From Saccharopolyspora ipomoeae (GTDB lineage: Bacteria > Actinomycetota > Actinomycetes > Mycobacteriales > Pseudonocardiaceae), in NCBI RefSeq assembly GCF_029952525.1, contig NZ_JASAOF010000015.1, forward strand, positions 62,001-126,000: DNA of 64,000 nucleotides, written 5' to 3'. Position numbers and translations under genes: made by a program. This document shows, one piece after another, positions 1 through 8,492 of the stretch. The notes under the pieces are model-generated. The model saw only the letters and a program-made list of their open reading frames with translations, did no database searches and was not told the origin of the DNA. Every line of letters begins with the position of its first letter. The stretch's first letter is position 1.

Positions 1-1
1 C

Positions 2-1714
2 GAGCAGGCGGGCGTGGTGTTCATCGGCCCGCCGGCGAGCGCGATCGAGTCGATGGGCGACAAGATCCGCGCCAAGCAGACGGTCTCGGCCGCCGGCGTG
101 CCCGTCGTGCCCGGCCGCAGCGACCCCGACATGACCGACGCCGACCTGCACCGGGCGGCCCTCGACGTCGGGTTCCCGGTGCTGCTCAAGCCATCGGCGG
201 GCGGCGGCGGCAAGGGGATGCGACTGGTGCACGCCGAATCCGAGCTCGACGACCAGATCGCCTCGGCGCGCCGCGAGGCGGGAGCCGCCTTCGGCGACGA
301 CACCCTGTTCGTCGAGCGGTTCGTCTCCCGGCCCCGGCACATCGAGGTCCAGGTCCTCGCCGACGCCCACGGCACCGTCGTGCACCTCGGTGAGCGCGAG
401 TGCAGCCTGCAACGACGCCACCAGAAGATCGTCGAGGAGGCCCCGTCACCGCTGCTCGACGCCGAGACCCGCGCCCGCATCGGCGCCTCGGCGGCCGACG
501 CCGCCCGAGCGGTCGGCTACACCGGGGCCGGGACGGTGGAGTTCATCGTCTCCGCCGACCGGCCGGACGAGTTCTTCTTCATGGAGATGAACACCCGCCT
601 GCAGGTCGAGCACCCGGTGACCGAGCTGGTCACGGCCGTGCGCGGTGAACGCGGCGTCGACCTCGTCGAGCAGCAGGTCCGGGTCGCCTCCGGCGAGCCG
701 CTCGCCTGGCGGCAGCAGGACCTGTCCCTCGACGGCCACGCCGTCGAGGCCCGCGTCTACGCCGAGGACCCGGCCCGCGGCTTCCTGCCCACCGGCGGCG
801 AGCTGCTCGCCGTTCACGAACCCACCGGCCCGGGCGTCCGCGTCGACTCCGGCATCCGACAGGGCGGCAGCGTCGGCTCCGACTACGACCCGATGCTGGC
901 CAAGGTCATCGCCTGGGCCCCGCACCGGGCCGACGCCCTGCGTCGGCTCGACAAGGCCCTGGCCGACACGACGATCCTGGGCCTGAGCAGCAACATCGCG
1001 TTCCTCCGCGCCCTGCTGCAGCACCCGGAGGTGCTCGCGGGCGACCTCGACACCGGTCTGGTCGAGCGCGACCTGGACTCCCTCACCGAGGACGCCGTCC
1101 CCGAGCACGCCTACGTCGCCGCCGCCCTGCGCGGCCTCCTCGCGGCCCAGCCCGGCCGCGGTGCCGACCCGTGGGACGTCCCGAACGGCTGGCGCATCGG
1201 GCCACCGGCCTGGAGCACCTGGCGCTTCGCCGACGACCTCAAGATCCACCTCCGGGGCACCCCGGACCGGGCCGAGGTCGTGGTGGAGTCCGGCGGGTCG
1301 ACGACCACCGCCGAGGTCTCCGCCCACGCCAGGGACGACGCGCTCACCGTCACCTACGAGGGGCGCACCCGCCGCTACCGGTTCGCGCACGTCGACGGCA
1401 CCACCTGGCTCGCCTCCGACGGCCACGCCTGGGCGCTCACCGAGCACGAGCTGCTGGCCGAGCGCGGCGGCACCGCGGGCCGCTCCGACGGCGTGGTCAC
1501 CGCCCCGATGCCGGGAACGGTGCTGGTCGCCGACGTCGCCCAGGGGCAGCAGGTGCGCAGCGGACAGCGCCTGTTCGTCGTCGAGGCGATGAAGATGGAG
1601 CACACCGTCACGGCCCCGATCGACGGAACCGTCACCGAATTGCACGCGCGGAAGGGGCAGTCGGTCGGGCTCGACCAGCCGCTGGCCGTCCTCACCGCCG
1701 AAGGGGAGGGATGA
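2..1714 (+). CDS. Acyl-CoA carboxylase biotin-containing alpha subunit (AccA1-like), 5' truncated
   Basis: This is the ATP-dependent biotin carboxylase subunit of an acyl-CoA carboxylase; it carboxylates biotin and passes the carboxyl to a separate carboxyltransferase subunit. The frame is open to the left edge, so the true start and the first ~85 residues of the usual ~650 lie outside. The ATP-grasp part shows the glycine-rich loop [11 protein letters not shown] and [14 protein letters not shown]; a biotin carboxylase C-terminal domain follows, then a biotinyl domain whose VEAMKMEH carries the biotinylated lysine. The acyl-CoA dehydrogenase starts four bases downstream. This pairing matches the mycobacterial accD1-accA1-fadE19 leucine-degradation operon, so methylcrotonyl-CoA is the likely substrate (inference); propionyl/acetyl-CoA is the alternative. 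Confidence 0.93.
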   Translation, partial: EQAGVVFIGPPASAIESMGDKIRAKQTVSAAGVPVVPGRSDPDMTDADLHRAALDVGFPVLLKPSAGGGGKGMRLVHAESELDDQIASARREAGAAFGDDTLFVERFVSRPRHIEVQVLADAHGTVVHLGERECSLQRRHQKIVEEAPSPLLDAETRARIGASAADAARAVGYTGAGTVEFIVSADRPDEFFFMEMNTRLQVEHPVTELVTAVRGERGVDLVEQQVRVASGEPLAWRQQDLSLDGHAVEARVYAEDPARGFLPTGGELLAVHEPTGPGVRVDSGIRQGGSVGSDYDPMLAKVIAWAPHRADALRRLDKALADTTILGLSSNIAFLRALLQHPEVLAGDLDTGLVERDLDSLTEDAVPEHAYVAAALRGLLAAQPGRGADPWDVPNGWRIGPPAWSTWRFADDLKIHLRGTPDRAEVVVESGGSTTTAEVSAHARDDALTVTYEGRTRRYRFAHVDGTTWLASDGHAWALTEHELLAERGGTAGRSDGVVTAPMPGTVLVADVAQGQQVRSGQRLFVVEAMKMEHTVTAPIDGTVTELHARKGQSVGLDQPLAVLTAEGEG

Positions 1715-1718
1715 GGAG

Positions 1719-2876
1719 ATGGTGGACCACCGGCTCACCGAGGAGCACGAGGCGCTGCGGCAGAGCGTGCAGGACTTCGCGCGAAAGGACGTCGCCCCGG
1801 TCATCGCCGACTACTACGAGCGGGAGGAGTTCGCCTACCCGCTGGTGCGCAAGATGGGCGAGATGGGCCTGTTCGGCCTGCCCGTGCCCGAGGAGCACGG
1901 CGGCATGGGCGGCGACTACTTCGCGCTGTGCCTGGCGCTGGAGGAGCTCGGACGCGTCGACCAGTCGGTCGCCATCACCCTCGAAGCGGGCGTCTCGCTG
2001 GGCATCATGCCGTTGCTGCGGTTCGGCTCGGACGAGCAGAAGCGCACCTGGCTGCCCAAGCTCGCCACCGGTGAGGTGCTGGGCGCGTTCGGCCTCACCG
2101 AGCCCGACGGCGGTTCCGACGCGGGGGCCACCCGCACGACCGCTGTCCTCGACGGCGACGAGTGGGTGATCAACGGCGCGAAGGCGTTCATCACCAACTC
2201 CGGCACCGACATGACCGGGTTCGTCACGGTCACGGCGGTCACCGGCGAACGTCCGGACGGGCGCAAGGAGATCTCGGCGATCCTGGTGCCGTCCGGGACC
2301 CCGGGCTTCACGGTCGCCAAGAAGTACTCGAAGGTCGGCTGGAACGCCTCCGACACCCACGCCCTGTCCTTCGACGACTGCCGCGTCCCGGCGGCCAACC
2401 TCGTCGGCGAGCGCGGGCGGGGCTACGCCCAGTTCCTGGCCACGCTCACCGAGGGCCGGGTGGCCATCGCCGCCCTCGGCGTCGGCACCGCGCAGGGCTG
2501 CGTCGACGAGTGCCTGCGCTACCTGGGAGAACGCGAGGCGTTCGGGCACAAGATCGGCGAGTACCAGGCGATGCAGTTCAAGGTCGCCCAGATGGAGCTG
2601 CGGGCGCACACGGCCCGGCTGGCCTACTACGACGCCGCCTCGCGGATGGTGCGCGGCGAGCCGTACAAGAAGCAGGCGGCGATCGCGAAGCTGGCCTCGT
2701 CGAACGCGGCGATGGACAACGCCCGCGACGCCACCCAGATCTTCGGCGGCTACGGCTTCATGAACGAGACGCCGGTGGGGCGCTTCTACCGCGACTCCAA
2801 GATCCTGGAGATCGGCGAGGGCACCAGCGAGGTTCAGCTCATGCTCATCGCCAGGGAGCTGGGTCTGCCGGCCTGA
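1719..2876 (+). CDS. Acyl-CoA dehydrogenase (FadE19/MmgC-like)
   Basis: FAD-dependent acyl-CoA dehydrogenase, 385 residues, the usual length. It introduces the alpha,beta double bond into a short or branched acyl-CoA and passes electrons to electron-transfer flavoprotein. Visible signatures are AFGLTEPDGGSDAG, GWNASDTHALSFDDCRVP and, near the C terminus, QIFGGYGF and EIGEGTSEVQ; the Glu in IGEGT sits where the catalytic base of short/branched-chain enzymes lies, unlike isovaleryl-CoA dehydrogenase. GAGGAG lies right before the ATG. It is co-transcribed with the carboxylase subunit, supporting a role in branched-chain amino acid catabolism. The family call is firm; the substrate is inferred. 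Confidence 0.94.
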   Translation: MVDHRLTEEHEALRQSVQDFARKDVAPVIADYYEREEFAYPLVRKMGEMGLFGLPVPEEHGGMGGDYFALCLALEELGRVDQSVAITLEAGVSLGIMPLLRFGSDEQKRTWLPKLATGEVLGAFGLTEPDGGSDAGATRTTAVLDGDEWVINGAKAFITNSGTDMTGFVTVTAVTGERPDGRKEISAILVPSGTPGFTVAKKYSKVGWNASDTHALSFDDCRVPAANLVGERGRGYAQFLATLTEGRVAIAALGVGTAQGCVDECLRYLGEREAFGHKIGEYQAMQFKVAQMELRAHTARLAYYDAASRMVRGEPYKKQAAIAKLASSNAAMDNARDATQIFGGYGFMNETPVGRFYRDSKILEIGEGTSEVQLMLIARELGLPA

Positions 2877-2893
2877 CCTCCGGCAGACGCGAA

Positions 2894-2937
2894 ACGAGGC
2901 CGTGGGCGCGCATCGGGGGGCGCGCCCACGGCCTCGT
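2894..2937. terminator. Bidirectional hairpin between convergent genes
   Basis: A 17-bp perfect stem (2894-2910 with 2921-2937) around a 10-base loop fills the gap between the convergent dehydrogenase gene and the small gene at 2948. No T-run follows on either strand, so it is a GC-rich actinobacterial-type terminator rather than a canonical one. Confidence 0.7.
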
Positions 2938-2947
2938 CGAGTTCGTG

Positions 2948-3409
2948 TCACATGGGGCGGTAGCGGTCGACCGGGACGGTCATCTCCTCGGTTCGCTCCA
3001 CGTCGGGGATGCCTCCGGAGAAGTCGGAGGGCATCGGGTCGGGGGTGTTGTTGTCGGGGTAGGGGCCGTCCTGGCCGGGCCACGCGGGCGCCTGCGCAGC
3101 GGGCTGCTGCACCTGCGTCTGGGCCTCGTGCTCCTCCTCGGCGATCTCGAGGTGCTGCATCACCCAGTCGCGCGCGAGCGCGGCCGGGGATGTGCCCTGC
3201 TTGACGGCGAGCTCGCGGAGTCGCTCGTTGGCCAGCAGCGGCAGCCGCAGCTGGTACACCTGAGCGGCACCGAAGCGACGCCCTGACCCGGTGGTTTCGG
3301 GGTTGTCCGCCGGGTCCAGCGCAGCCAGGTACGACTCGAATTCGGGGTCCGGTTCGGCTTCCTCGGCTGTCTTGCGCTGCCGATTCGCCCTGGTTCGTCC
3401 TAGAGCCAC
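2948..3409 (-). CDS. Conserved hypothetical protein with possible RHH-like segment
   Basis: A 153-residue protein with no enzyme motif that I recognise. The start chosen is GTG at 3409 (VALGRTRANRQRK), which gives a basic N terminus. The middle, VYQLRLPLLANERLRELA followed by SPAALARDWVMQHL, reads like the strand-helix-helix pattern of ribbon-helix-helix antitoxin/CopG proteins; the C-terminal third is Gln/Pro/Asp-rich and probably disordered. It stands alone, with no toxin gene beside it. A DNA-binding role is an inference from the short segment. The frame is open further upstream, but that part looks non-coding. Confidence 0.6.
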   Translation of the reverse strand: MALGRTRANRQRKTAEEAEPDPEFESYLAALDPADNPETTGSGRRFGAAQVYQLRLPLLANERLRELAVKQGTSPAALARDWVMQHLEIAEEEHEAQTQVQQPAAQAPAWPGQDGPYPDNNTPDPMPSDFSGGIPDVERTEEMTVPVDRYRPM

Positions 3410-3937
3410 GCGGACACGATAACGGTTGTGTTGCGGCCTGCCTATCACGGCGACCTCGGAATTCCAGCCGTGCGTCCAGGCCGGGCACCGCCACCTGCGA
3501 GTGAGCCGGCCGGGGCGGGAGATGGCGAAAACCCGTCCTGACGTGGAAGGGCCCCCGCGCCAGGGGGAGGAGCACGGGGGCCGGAGGGGATCTCCACAGG
3601 TGCTGACCGGGGGTGTGTCAGCGAGGCCGATTGTGGCACGCGCCTCCCTCTGCCGGGGAGTGTTCTCGCCACGATTCGTGCTTCCGGAGCCGTCCGCGGG
3701 CACCCGGTCGGCGGTCGCGGTGCGCTACGAGCGGTGAGGTCGCCGAGATCCGGAATGCCGGAGCTGTCGCGTTCGTTGTCCGGTTAGGACGCGGGGATGT
3801 GACGCAGCCGATATCCGAAGTGGATCGACCCACGCACGCGATTACGCTCAGTTGACTGCGAATCACTCTCTGGGGGGCTGCGGCTGTTGACAACCTGTGG
3901 ATAACCTGCGGCCGAAACCCGAGGCCTGGGAGGCGTC
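3410..3937. other. Intergenic region without a supported gene
   Basis: This stretch separates divergent genes. I see no gene in it. It holds TTGACA at 3887-3892 without a matching -10, and TGTGGATAA at 3896-3904, which read on the minus strand is the E. coli-type DnaA box TTATCCACA. A single box is not evidence of an origin. A GC-rich segment around 3546-3580 can form weak hairpins. Confidence 0.4.
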
Positions 3938-4177
3938 ATGTACGGGTCGCTGGACGTACGAAAGTTCTTGTGGCAGCAGGACGACGGGCAGTCGCGCCAG
4001 TCGGGCGCGGTGCCCGGGCAGCGCGTCGGCGAGCCTTCGCGCATCTCGGAGGAGCAGGTCCACCGGGCCAGGATCGCGGTCGCCCGCAGCGCCGAGAGCG
4101 CGGAGGACTGCCGCCTGCTGCTGGACATGCTGGGTCTGGTCCCGGACGAGGACGGCCAACCGCCGGTGGCGCGCTGA
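3938..4177 (+). CDS. Small conserved hypothetical protein
   Basis: A 79-residue protein (MYGSLDVRKFLWQQDD...) starting at ATG 3938 after GGGAGG at 3928-3933. There is no membrane segment or cofactor motif. The second half (SEEQVHRARIAVARSAESAEDCRLLLDMLGLVP) is a predicted pair of amphipathic helices, ending in a short acidic tail. I have the impression of similar small proteins in other actinomycetes but cannot name a family. It precedes a TetR gene by 221 bp, too far to assume one operon. Coding character is supported by the good ribosome site and the strong third-position GC of the frame. Confidence 0.55.
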   Translation: MYGSLDVRKFLWQQDDGQSRQSGAVPGQRVGEPSRISEEQVHRARIAVARSAESAEDCRLLLDMLGLVPDEDGQPPVAR

Positions 4178-4398
4178 CCTGGGACGCGCACGCGGCCGGA
4201 CCGGCCGCGCGCCGGAGCGGTGTGCCGGGCGCAGCCCCGGTCGGCGTGCGTTCTCCGAACGTGTGACACGCGGGTGTTCCGCTGGGCGAAAGACCGGCGT
4301 CCGGGGTAACTTCCGGTGGCATATTTGATCATCCGTTCGGGCGGGGTCTCGCCCGCACGAGCGGGTCATGCACTGCCATCGGGGGTCGGAGTCGATCA

Positions 4399-4989
4399 AT
4401 GCCGCAGCAGCAGCGGGCACAGCTCACGCGTCACTCGATCCTGGTCGCCGCGGCCGGGGTGATCGATGAGGTCGGCTACGAGGCCGCCAGGCTCAGCGCG
4501 ATCCTGCGCCGCTGTGAGACGACCAAGGGCGCGTTCTACTTCCACTTCAGCGGCAAGGAGGAGGTCGCGCACGCGCTGGTCGAGCGCTACCGCGAGAACC
4601 TCACCGAGCTCAGCGAACGCTGGTACCAGCGCGCGCAGGACCCGATGGCGACGCTGGTCGGCCTCACCTGCGACACGGCTCGCCGCCTGGAGGAGGACGT
4701 GCTGCTGCGCGCGGGTCTCGTGCTGGCCTGCAACCACGTCGGCACGGACACCGACGGCTGGGAGTCCCTGTTCGACGATCTGGTCGGTCGCGCGGCGGAG
4801 CGCGGTCAGCTGCGGCCGGGCGCGGATCCGGCCGCCGCGGCCCGCCTCTGCTACGCGATGGTGGTCGGCACGAACCTGTTGGTGGCCGGCGACCCGCACC
4901 GCCTCGCGGCCCGCCTGGAGGAGTCGTGGCGAGTCCTGCTTCCGGGCCTGCTCGCCGACAGCTCCCGCCTGGCCGCCGCAGCCCGATGA
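4399..4989 (+). CDS. TetR-family regulator, gamma-butyrolactone-receptor-like
   Basis: A 196-residue TetR repressor. The N-terminal helix-turn-helix (about residues 10-55) contains the YEAARLSAILRRC and TKGAFYFHFSGKEEVA pattern that is especially close to ScbR/ArpA-type gamma-butyrolactone receptors and their pseudo-receptors. The C-terminal ligand domain is helical and ends with the typical VLLPGLL segment. No butenolide synthase or biosynthetic cluster is next to it, so it may answer to an unrelated small molecule or be an orphan receptor. Its operator is likely in the 221 bp upstream, where I could not fix a palindrome with certainty. Family is clear; the specific ligand is inference. Confidence 0.88.
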   Translation: MPQQQRAQLTRHSILVAAAGVIDEVGYEAARLSAILRRCETTKGAFYFHFSGKEEVAHALVERYRENLTELSERWYQRAQDPMATLVGLTCDTARRLEEDVLLRAGLVLACNHVGTDTDGWESLFDDLVGRAAERGQLRPGADPAAAARLCYAMVVGTNLLVAGDPHRLAARLEESWRVLLPGLLADSSRLAAAAR

Positions 4990-5301
4990 TCATGAGTCGT
5001 GGATCACAAAACCGGCCCGCTGTCGGTTTTGACCGCTTCCATCCCCTGCGGACCCGGTCCGGCGGGTGCCGGGCGGCCGTGGGGAGTCATGCTCGACTGT
5101 GGCGATTGGGCTGGTCAGGCGGCTAGTATCGGCGTCAGGCGCGGGGCGCCGAGGTGGCCCGCGGCGGTGTCGCGCGGTTTAGGGGACCCCCGGTTTGGGT
5201 GGCCGGAAGCGTGTGTCGTAAGCTTTCATCACTGCCAACGGGGCGCCCCGAAAGGGAAAGCCGGTTGGAGGCGACGGCCGGACCGGTTTCGGATCGGTCA
5301 A
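4990..5301. other. Leader region of the tRNA cluster
   Basis: No gene is supported here. A candidate promoter for the tRNA array is TTGGGT at 5195-5200, an 18-bp spacer and TAAGCT at 5219-5224, about 80 bases before tRNA-Glu. The fit to consensus is moderate. Confidence 0.35.
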
Positions 5302-5374
5302 GCCCCCATCGTCTAGCGGCCTAGGACGCCGCCCTTTCAAGGCGGTAGCGCGGGTTCGAATCCCGTTGGGGGTA
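5302..5374 (+). tRNA. tRNA-Glu (anticodon TTC)
   Basis: The cloverleaf can be drawn by hand: a 7-bp acceptor stem (5302-5308 with 5367-5373, one G-T pair), an anticodon loop CTTTCAA with TTC at 5336-5338, and the T-loop TTCGAAT at 5355-5361. CCA is not encoded. It is first of three tRNAs in one array. Confidence 0.96.
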
Positions 5375-5398
5375 CGAACAACTGAAGAACGATTGCAT

Positions 5399-5475
5399 GG
5401 CCCAGTGGCGCAGTTGGTTAGCGCGCCGCCCTGTCACGGCGGAGGTCGCGGGTTCGAGTCCCGTCTGGGTCGCCA
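5399..5475 (+). tRNA. tRNA-Asp (anticodon GTC), CCA encoded
   Basis: Acceptor stem GGCCCAG (5399-5405) pairs with CTGGGTC (5465-5471); the anticodon loop CTGTCAC gives GTC; the T-loop is TTCGAGT. The discriminator G is followed by an encoded CCA at 5473-5475. It lies 24 bases after tRNA-Glu. Confidence 0.96.
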
Positions 5476-5504
5476 AGGCGAACGGCATCAAGCCGGACGC
5501 TATC

Positions 5505-5578
5505 GGCCAGGTAGCTCAGTTGGTACGAGCGTCCGCCTGAAAAGCGGAAGGTCGGCGGTTCGACCCCGCCCCTGGCCA
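5505..5578 (+). tRNA. tRNA-Phe (anticodon GAA)
   Basis: Acceptor stem GGCCAGG (5505-5511) pairs with CCTGGCC (5571-5577), discriminator A at 5578. The anticodon loop CTGAAAA has GAA at 5539-5541. CCA is not encoded (CCG follows). Glu-Asp-Phe arrays of this kind are common in actinobacteria. Confidence 0.96.
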
Positions 5579-5597
5579 CCGCTCTCACCTGCGAAGA

Positions 5598-5627
5598 AGC
5601 CCCTCCGGATCCCGGAGGGGCTTTTTT
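5598..5627 (+). terminator. Intrinsic terminator of the tRNA array
   Basis: An 11-bp stem (AGCCCCTCCGG at 5598-5608 with its complement at 5612-5622), a 3-base loop and a run of six T's (5622-5627), 20 bases after tRNA-Phe. Confidence 0.93.
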
Positions 5628-5733
5628 GGGTCTCAGTTGTTGCGCTGGTGGCCTGTGGGTTAGGAGATTCGTGGAGGTCAGGTCTCAGATCCTGTTGAGG
5701 CCGGGCATGCCCATCGTGAGCCAAGTGATCAGC

Positions 5734-6114
5734 TCAGACCTCGTTGAGATCGTCAGTCGTAGACTCGTTCCCCAGGGCTGTTTCGTCTCGCAGCGCTTTG
5801 AGGGTGCCCAACTCTCGGTCGATGTCGCGCCGTTTGGCTTCAAGTCGTTGAAGCTCCTGGTCGAGCAGCTTTTCCATGAGGCCTGTGCGTTCTTCCGGGG
5901 GCGCTTCCAGGCACGGGAGCAGTTCGTTGATCGTGGCGCTGCACAGTCCGGCGGCGAACAGGTGCTGGATCATGACGACGCGTTCGATCATGGAGGGGTC
6001 GAAGTCCCTCCACCCTCCCGGAGTGCGTTCTGAGCGGATCAGGCCCAGGCCTTCGTAGTAGCGCAACGACCGGGCGCTGACACCGCTGGCGTCCGCCAGT
6101 TCGCCTATGCGCAT
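5734..6114 (-). CDS. MerR-family transcriptional regulator
   Basis: A 126-residue MerR regulator with the N-terminal winged helix MRIGELADASGVSARSLRYY, then a long helix (about residues 75-115) for the dimer coiled coil. The C terminus (DDLNEV) is short and has no cysteine cluster of metal-sensing MerR proteins, so it is more like the small redox/drug-type regulators. ATG at 6114 is preceded by GAGGAG in the right place. It is divergent from the DsbA-like/deaminase/SMR genes and probably controls them from the shared 111-bp region, since MerR proteins normally regulate a divergent promoter. Confidence 0.9.
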   Translation of the reverse strand: MRIGELADASGVSARSLRYYEGLGLIRSERTPGGWRDFDPSMIERVVMIQHLFAAGLCSATINELLPCLEAPPEERTGLMEKLLDQELQRLEAKRRDIDRELGTLKALRDETALGNESTTDDLNEV

Positions 6115-6155
6115 GAAGACCTCCTCAGGCTGTGTCCACTCAAGTGTTGCAGTTG

Positions 6156-6165
6156 ACACCGGTGT
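6156..6165. promoter_or_regulatory. Candidate MerR operator palindrome
   Basis: ACACCGGTGT is a perfect 10-bp palindrome in the region between the MerR gene and the divergent operon. It overlaps TTGACA at 6153-6158, which could be a -35 element for the rightward operon; no convincing -10 is seen at the 19-bp spacing expected of MerR promoters. Confidence 0.4.
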
Positions 6166-6225
6166 GAGGTTCCAGGATCGAGGGGACGCGCCCACCACGG
6201 GTGCCCGTGGAACCGGAGGTCCCCG

Positions 6226-6822
6226 GTGACGAAGCAGATCCACGTGTGGTCGGACTACGTTTGCCCGTTTTGCCTGATCGCTGACGAGGTCATCGAGCGC
6301 GCGATCGAAGATGACGCGGATGTGGAGGTCGTCCACCATCCCCATGAGTTGCGCCCTCGACCGGCGCCAACGCTGCGGCCCGAGGATCCGTACCTGCCCG
6401 ATATCTGGCAGCGCGCCGTCTACCCGATGGCTCGCCGCTACGGCGTGCCGTTGAAGCTGCCCAGCATTTCCCCGCAGCCCTACACCGACTTGGCATTTCG
6501 CGGCGCGCAGTACGCCGCGGACTGCGAACGGGCGCACGCCTACCACCGCCGCGTGATGACCGCGTTCTTCCGCGAAGACCTCGATATCGGGGACCGGTCG
6601 GTGCTCGGCCGCCTGGCAGAGGACGTCGGCCTGGATCCCTCCGGGTTCGATCGGGCGCTGGACGAGGCCACCTATACCGAGCGGCACCGGCAAGCACTGG
6701 CCGACTCAGCCTCGATGGACATCACGGTGGTTCCGACCATCGTCATCGGGACGCGGCGCATCCACGGGGTAGCAGCCGAAGGTGTAATCCGCCGTGCTCT
6801 GCACGAAACGGCCGTCGCATGA
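6226..6822 (+). CDS. DsbA/FrnE-family thioredoxin-fold oxidoreductase
   Basis: A 198-residue DsbA-like protein without signal peptide, so cytoplasmic. The active site is CPFC at about residues 14-17 (DYVCPFCLIADEV), and the cis-proline loop is TVVPTIVIG near residue 170. Between them is the all-helical insertion of DsbA and FrnE/2-hydroxychromene-2-carboxylate isomerase relatives. FrnE proteins are known as disulfide isomerases or mycothiol/glutathione-linked enzymes. GTG at 6226 follows GGAGG at 6215-6219. Its stop overlaps the next ATG (ATGA), so it is translationally coupled to the deaminase, suggesting a shared detoxification pathway. Confidence 0.88.
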   Translation: MTKQIHVWSDYVCPFCLIADEVIERAIEDDADVEVVHHPHELRPRPAPTLRPEDPYLPDIWQRAVYPMARRYGVPLKLPSISPQPYTDLAFRGAQYAADCERAHAYHRRVMTAFFREDLDIGDRSVLGRLAEDVGLDPSGFDRALDEATYTERHRQALADSASMDITVVPTIVIGTRRIHGVAAEGVIRRALHETAVA

Positions 6823-7313
6823 GTACCGACGCCACCCGGCTCAGCGATCTCATGGTCCGCGCCGTCGAGGCTGGCACCCGCCACGTTCTGTCAGGCGGGC
6901 TTCCGTTCGTCGGCGTGGTTGTCACCGCGGACGGTTGGGTCTCAGCACCAGGGTTCAACCGCGTTCCAGAGACCGGGGACCCTACGGCCCATGCCGAGAT
7001 TGTCGCCATCCGACAAGCGGCCGAGGAGCGGGGAGCCTCGGCGCTAACCGGAGCGACGCTGCTGGCCACCGGTGAACCCTGCGCCCTGTGTTACCGCTTC
7101 TCCGCTGGTCACGGCATCAGCCGCGTCTACTACGCCGTTGACCGCGACAGTGCCGCTGAATGGGGATTCGACTACCGGGCCGGTTACGCCGCCGACCGCA
7201 CCCAGGACCTCGCCCTTTCCGCAACCGCCCAACACCTCGCCGTCGACGGAGCTCTGGAGCCGTTCGTCGCTTACCTGCATCGCCAGGCCGGCGGCAGTGC
7301 TCCCCGCCTCTGA
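6819..7313 (+). CDS. Guanine-deaminase-like zinc nucleobase deaminase
   Basis: A 164-residue member of the cytidine/deoxycytidylate deaminase fold. Zinc ligands and catalytic Glu are visible: TAHAEIVAIRQA (HAE) and EPCALC (PCxxC). The segment YYAVDRDSAAEWGFDY resembles the C-terminal part of Bacillus GuaD, where aromatic residues close over guanine, so guanine or a related purine/pterin is the likely substrate. It overlaps the DsbA-like gene by four bases and is followed 21 bp later by an SMR transporter. That context suggests the substrate may be a toxic amidine/guanidine-type compound rather than housekeeping guanine; this is inference. Confidence 0.85.
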   Translation: MSTDATRLSDLMVRAVEAGTRHVLSGGLPFVGVVVTADGWVSAPGFNRVPETGDPTAHAEIVAIRQAAEERGASALTGATLLATGEPCALCYRFSAGHGISRVYYAVDRDSAAEWGFDYRAGYAADRTQDLALSATAQHLAVDGALEPFVAYLHRQAGGSAPRL

Positions 7314-7334
7314 CGCACGAAAGGACCTTCTCCC

Positions 7335-7655
7335 ATGCACTGGCTCTACCTCGGCATCGCCGTCATCTTCGAGATCACCGTTGCCATCTCCGCAGGTAAA
7401 GCTCAAGGCTTCACCAACGCCTCGTGGACCATCGCAACGCTGGTCAGCGGCGGCATCGCCACCTACTTCCTCAGCCTGTCACTGCTCACCTTCGACGTCG
7501 GCGTCGGCTACGCGATCTGGACCTCGGTCGCCGGCGTCGGGATCGTCCTGCTCGGCGCGCTCTTGTTCGGCCAGCGCCTGGACTGGCGCAAGCTCCTCGG
7601 AATCGTTGCCGTGATCGCCGGTGTGGTCGGGCTCCAACTCAGCGGCATCGCATAA
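7335..7655 (+). CDS. SMR-family multidrug/guanidinium exporter subunit A
   Basis: A 106-residue four-helix small multidrug resistance protein. The conserved membrane glutamate is at FEITVA in helix 1 (about residue 13), followed by KAQGFTNASW, GYAIWTSVAGVGIVLLG in helix 3 and a helix 4 ending in LQLSGIA. SMR proteins exchange a cationic substrate for protons as antiparallel dimers. A second SMR gene lies 54 bp downstream, so the two probably form a heterodimer (paired SMR type). Good AAGGA site before ATG 7335. Confidence 0.93.
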   Translation: MHWLYLGIAVIFEITVAISAGKAQGFTNASWTIATLVSGGIATYFLSLSLLTFDVGVGYAIWTSVAGVGIVLLGALLFGQRLDWRKLLGIVAVIAGVVGLQLSGIA

Positions 7656-7709
7656 CCAGGCACGACGGCTTCGCACGAACCAACCCTGCAATCACGAGAG
7701 GCACCCGCA

Positions 7710-8093
7710 ATGACCTCACCGGTAGGAACGACTGCGTCCAGTTCCCGGGCCCGCGCCTGGCTAACCCTCCTCCTCGCCGGCTGCTTCGAGATCGGCTACG
7801 CCCTGTGCGTTGGAGGTAGCCGAGGCTTCACGGTGCTGTCGTGGTCACTCGTCGCTGTGGTCTTCTTCCTGCTGACCCTGTTCGCGCTGAGCATGTCGCT
7901 GCGCACCATCGACGTCGGCATCGGCTACGCCGTCTGGGCCGGCATCGGCGCAGTCGGAGCCGCGCTCCTCGGACCACTGTTCTTCGATGAGCCCCTCACG
8001 GCTGCGAAGGCGTTCTGGCTGGCCGTCATCATCGCAGGAGTGGTCTGGCTCAAACTTGCGGATAGCCCCAAGCGAGCCGGCACGACTCAATGA
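7710..8093 (+). CDS. SMR-family multidrug/guanidinium exporter subunit B
   Basis: The 127-residue partner of the preceding SMR protein, with a ~17-residue Ser/Thr-rich N-terminal extension and a basic C-terminal tail. Helix 1 has the conserved Glu in CFEIGYAL, and helix 3 has GYAVWAGIGAVGAALLG. Paired SMR subunits usually differ in loop charge, which fixes opposite membrane topology; the basic tail here fits that. GAGG precedes ATG 7710. Both genes belong to the MerR-controlled operon. Confidence 0.93.
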   Translation: MTSPVGTTASSSRARAWLTLLLAGCFEIGYALCVGGSRGFTVLSWSLVAVVFFLLTLFALSMSLRTIDVGIGYAVWAGIGAVGAALLGPLFFDEPLTAAKAFWLAVIIAGVVWLKLADSPKRAGTTQ

Positions 8094-8492
8094 GATCGCC
8101 GGGATGTTGTTCCGGTCTGCGGACCAACTGCGTGGTCTCATTCGTTCGCGTTCACGGCGTTTCGAAAGTGGCTTCGGATGTTCATCGCGATCCTTTGTGC
8201 AGGCCACCGGGCTCGTCGCCTTCCGAGCGTGCATGGCCTCGACGCGTTTGACGCCGGATTCGCGCGATCGGCATCGACACGCCGGGTGTTGACCGCACGC
8301 GGGCCGTGTAGGGTGAACGGTGGTCGTTGTATTTCTGGGTTCGTGTTTTTGCGCATGCTCGCAGGATGTTGATGCGGGCGAGCTTCTTTCTTTGGTTTGC
8401 AGCTGGAGTGAGCCGCCGTCTGAGATCCCCCGGCCCGGGCCTCCGCGCGGTGTGGGTGCCCGTGATAACCCCAGCTCCCGAAGGAGACCGAC
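8094..8492. other. Region upstream of the cold shock gene
   Basis: No gene supported. T-rich stretches at about 8325-8400 (lower GC than the surroundings) are consistent with a long 5' leader of the cold shock gene, as is typical of csp mRNAs. TTGACC at 8288-8293 is a possible -35 without a well-spaced -10. Confidence 0.4.

Noticed and set aside
1692-3575. Long minus-strand frame opposite the acyl-CoA dehydrogenase
   Set aside because: Shadow of a high-GC gene; the translation is Arg/Gly/Pro-rich without domains.
3896-3904. DnaA box-like site TTATCCACA on the minus strand
   Set aside because: Single site without dnaA, dnaN or further boxes; chance is likely.
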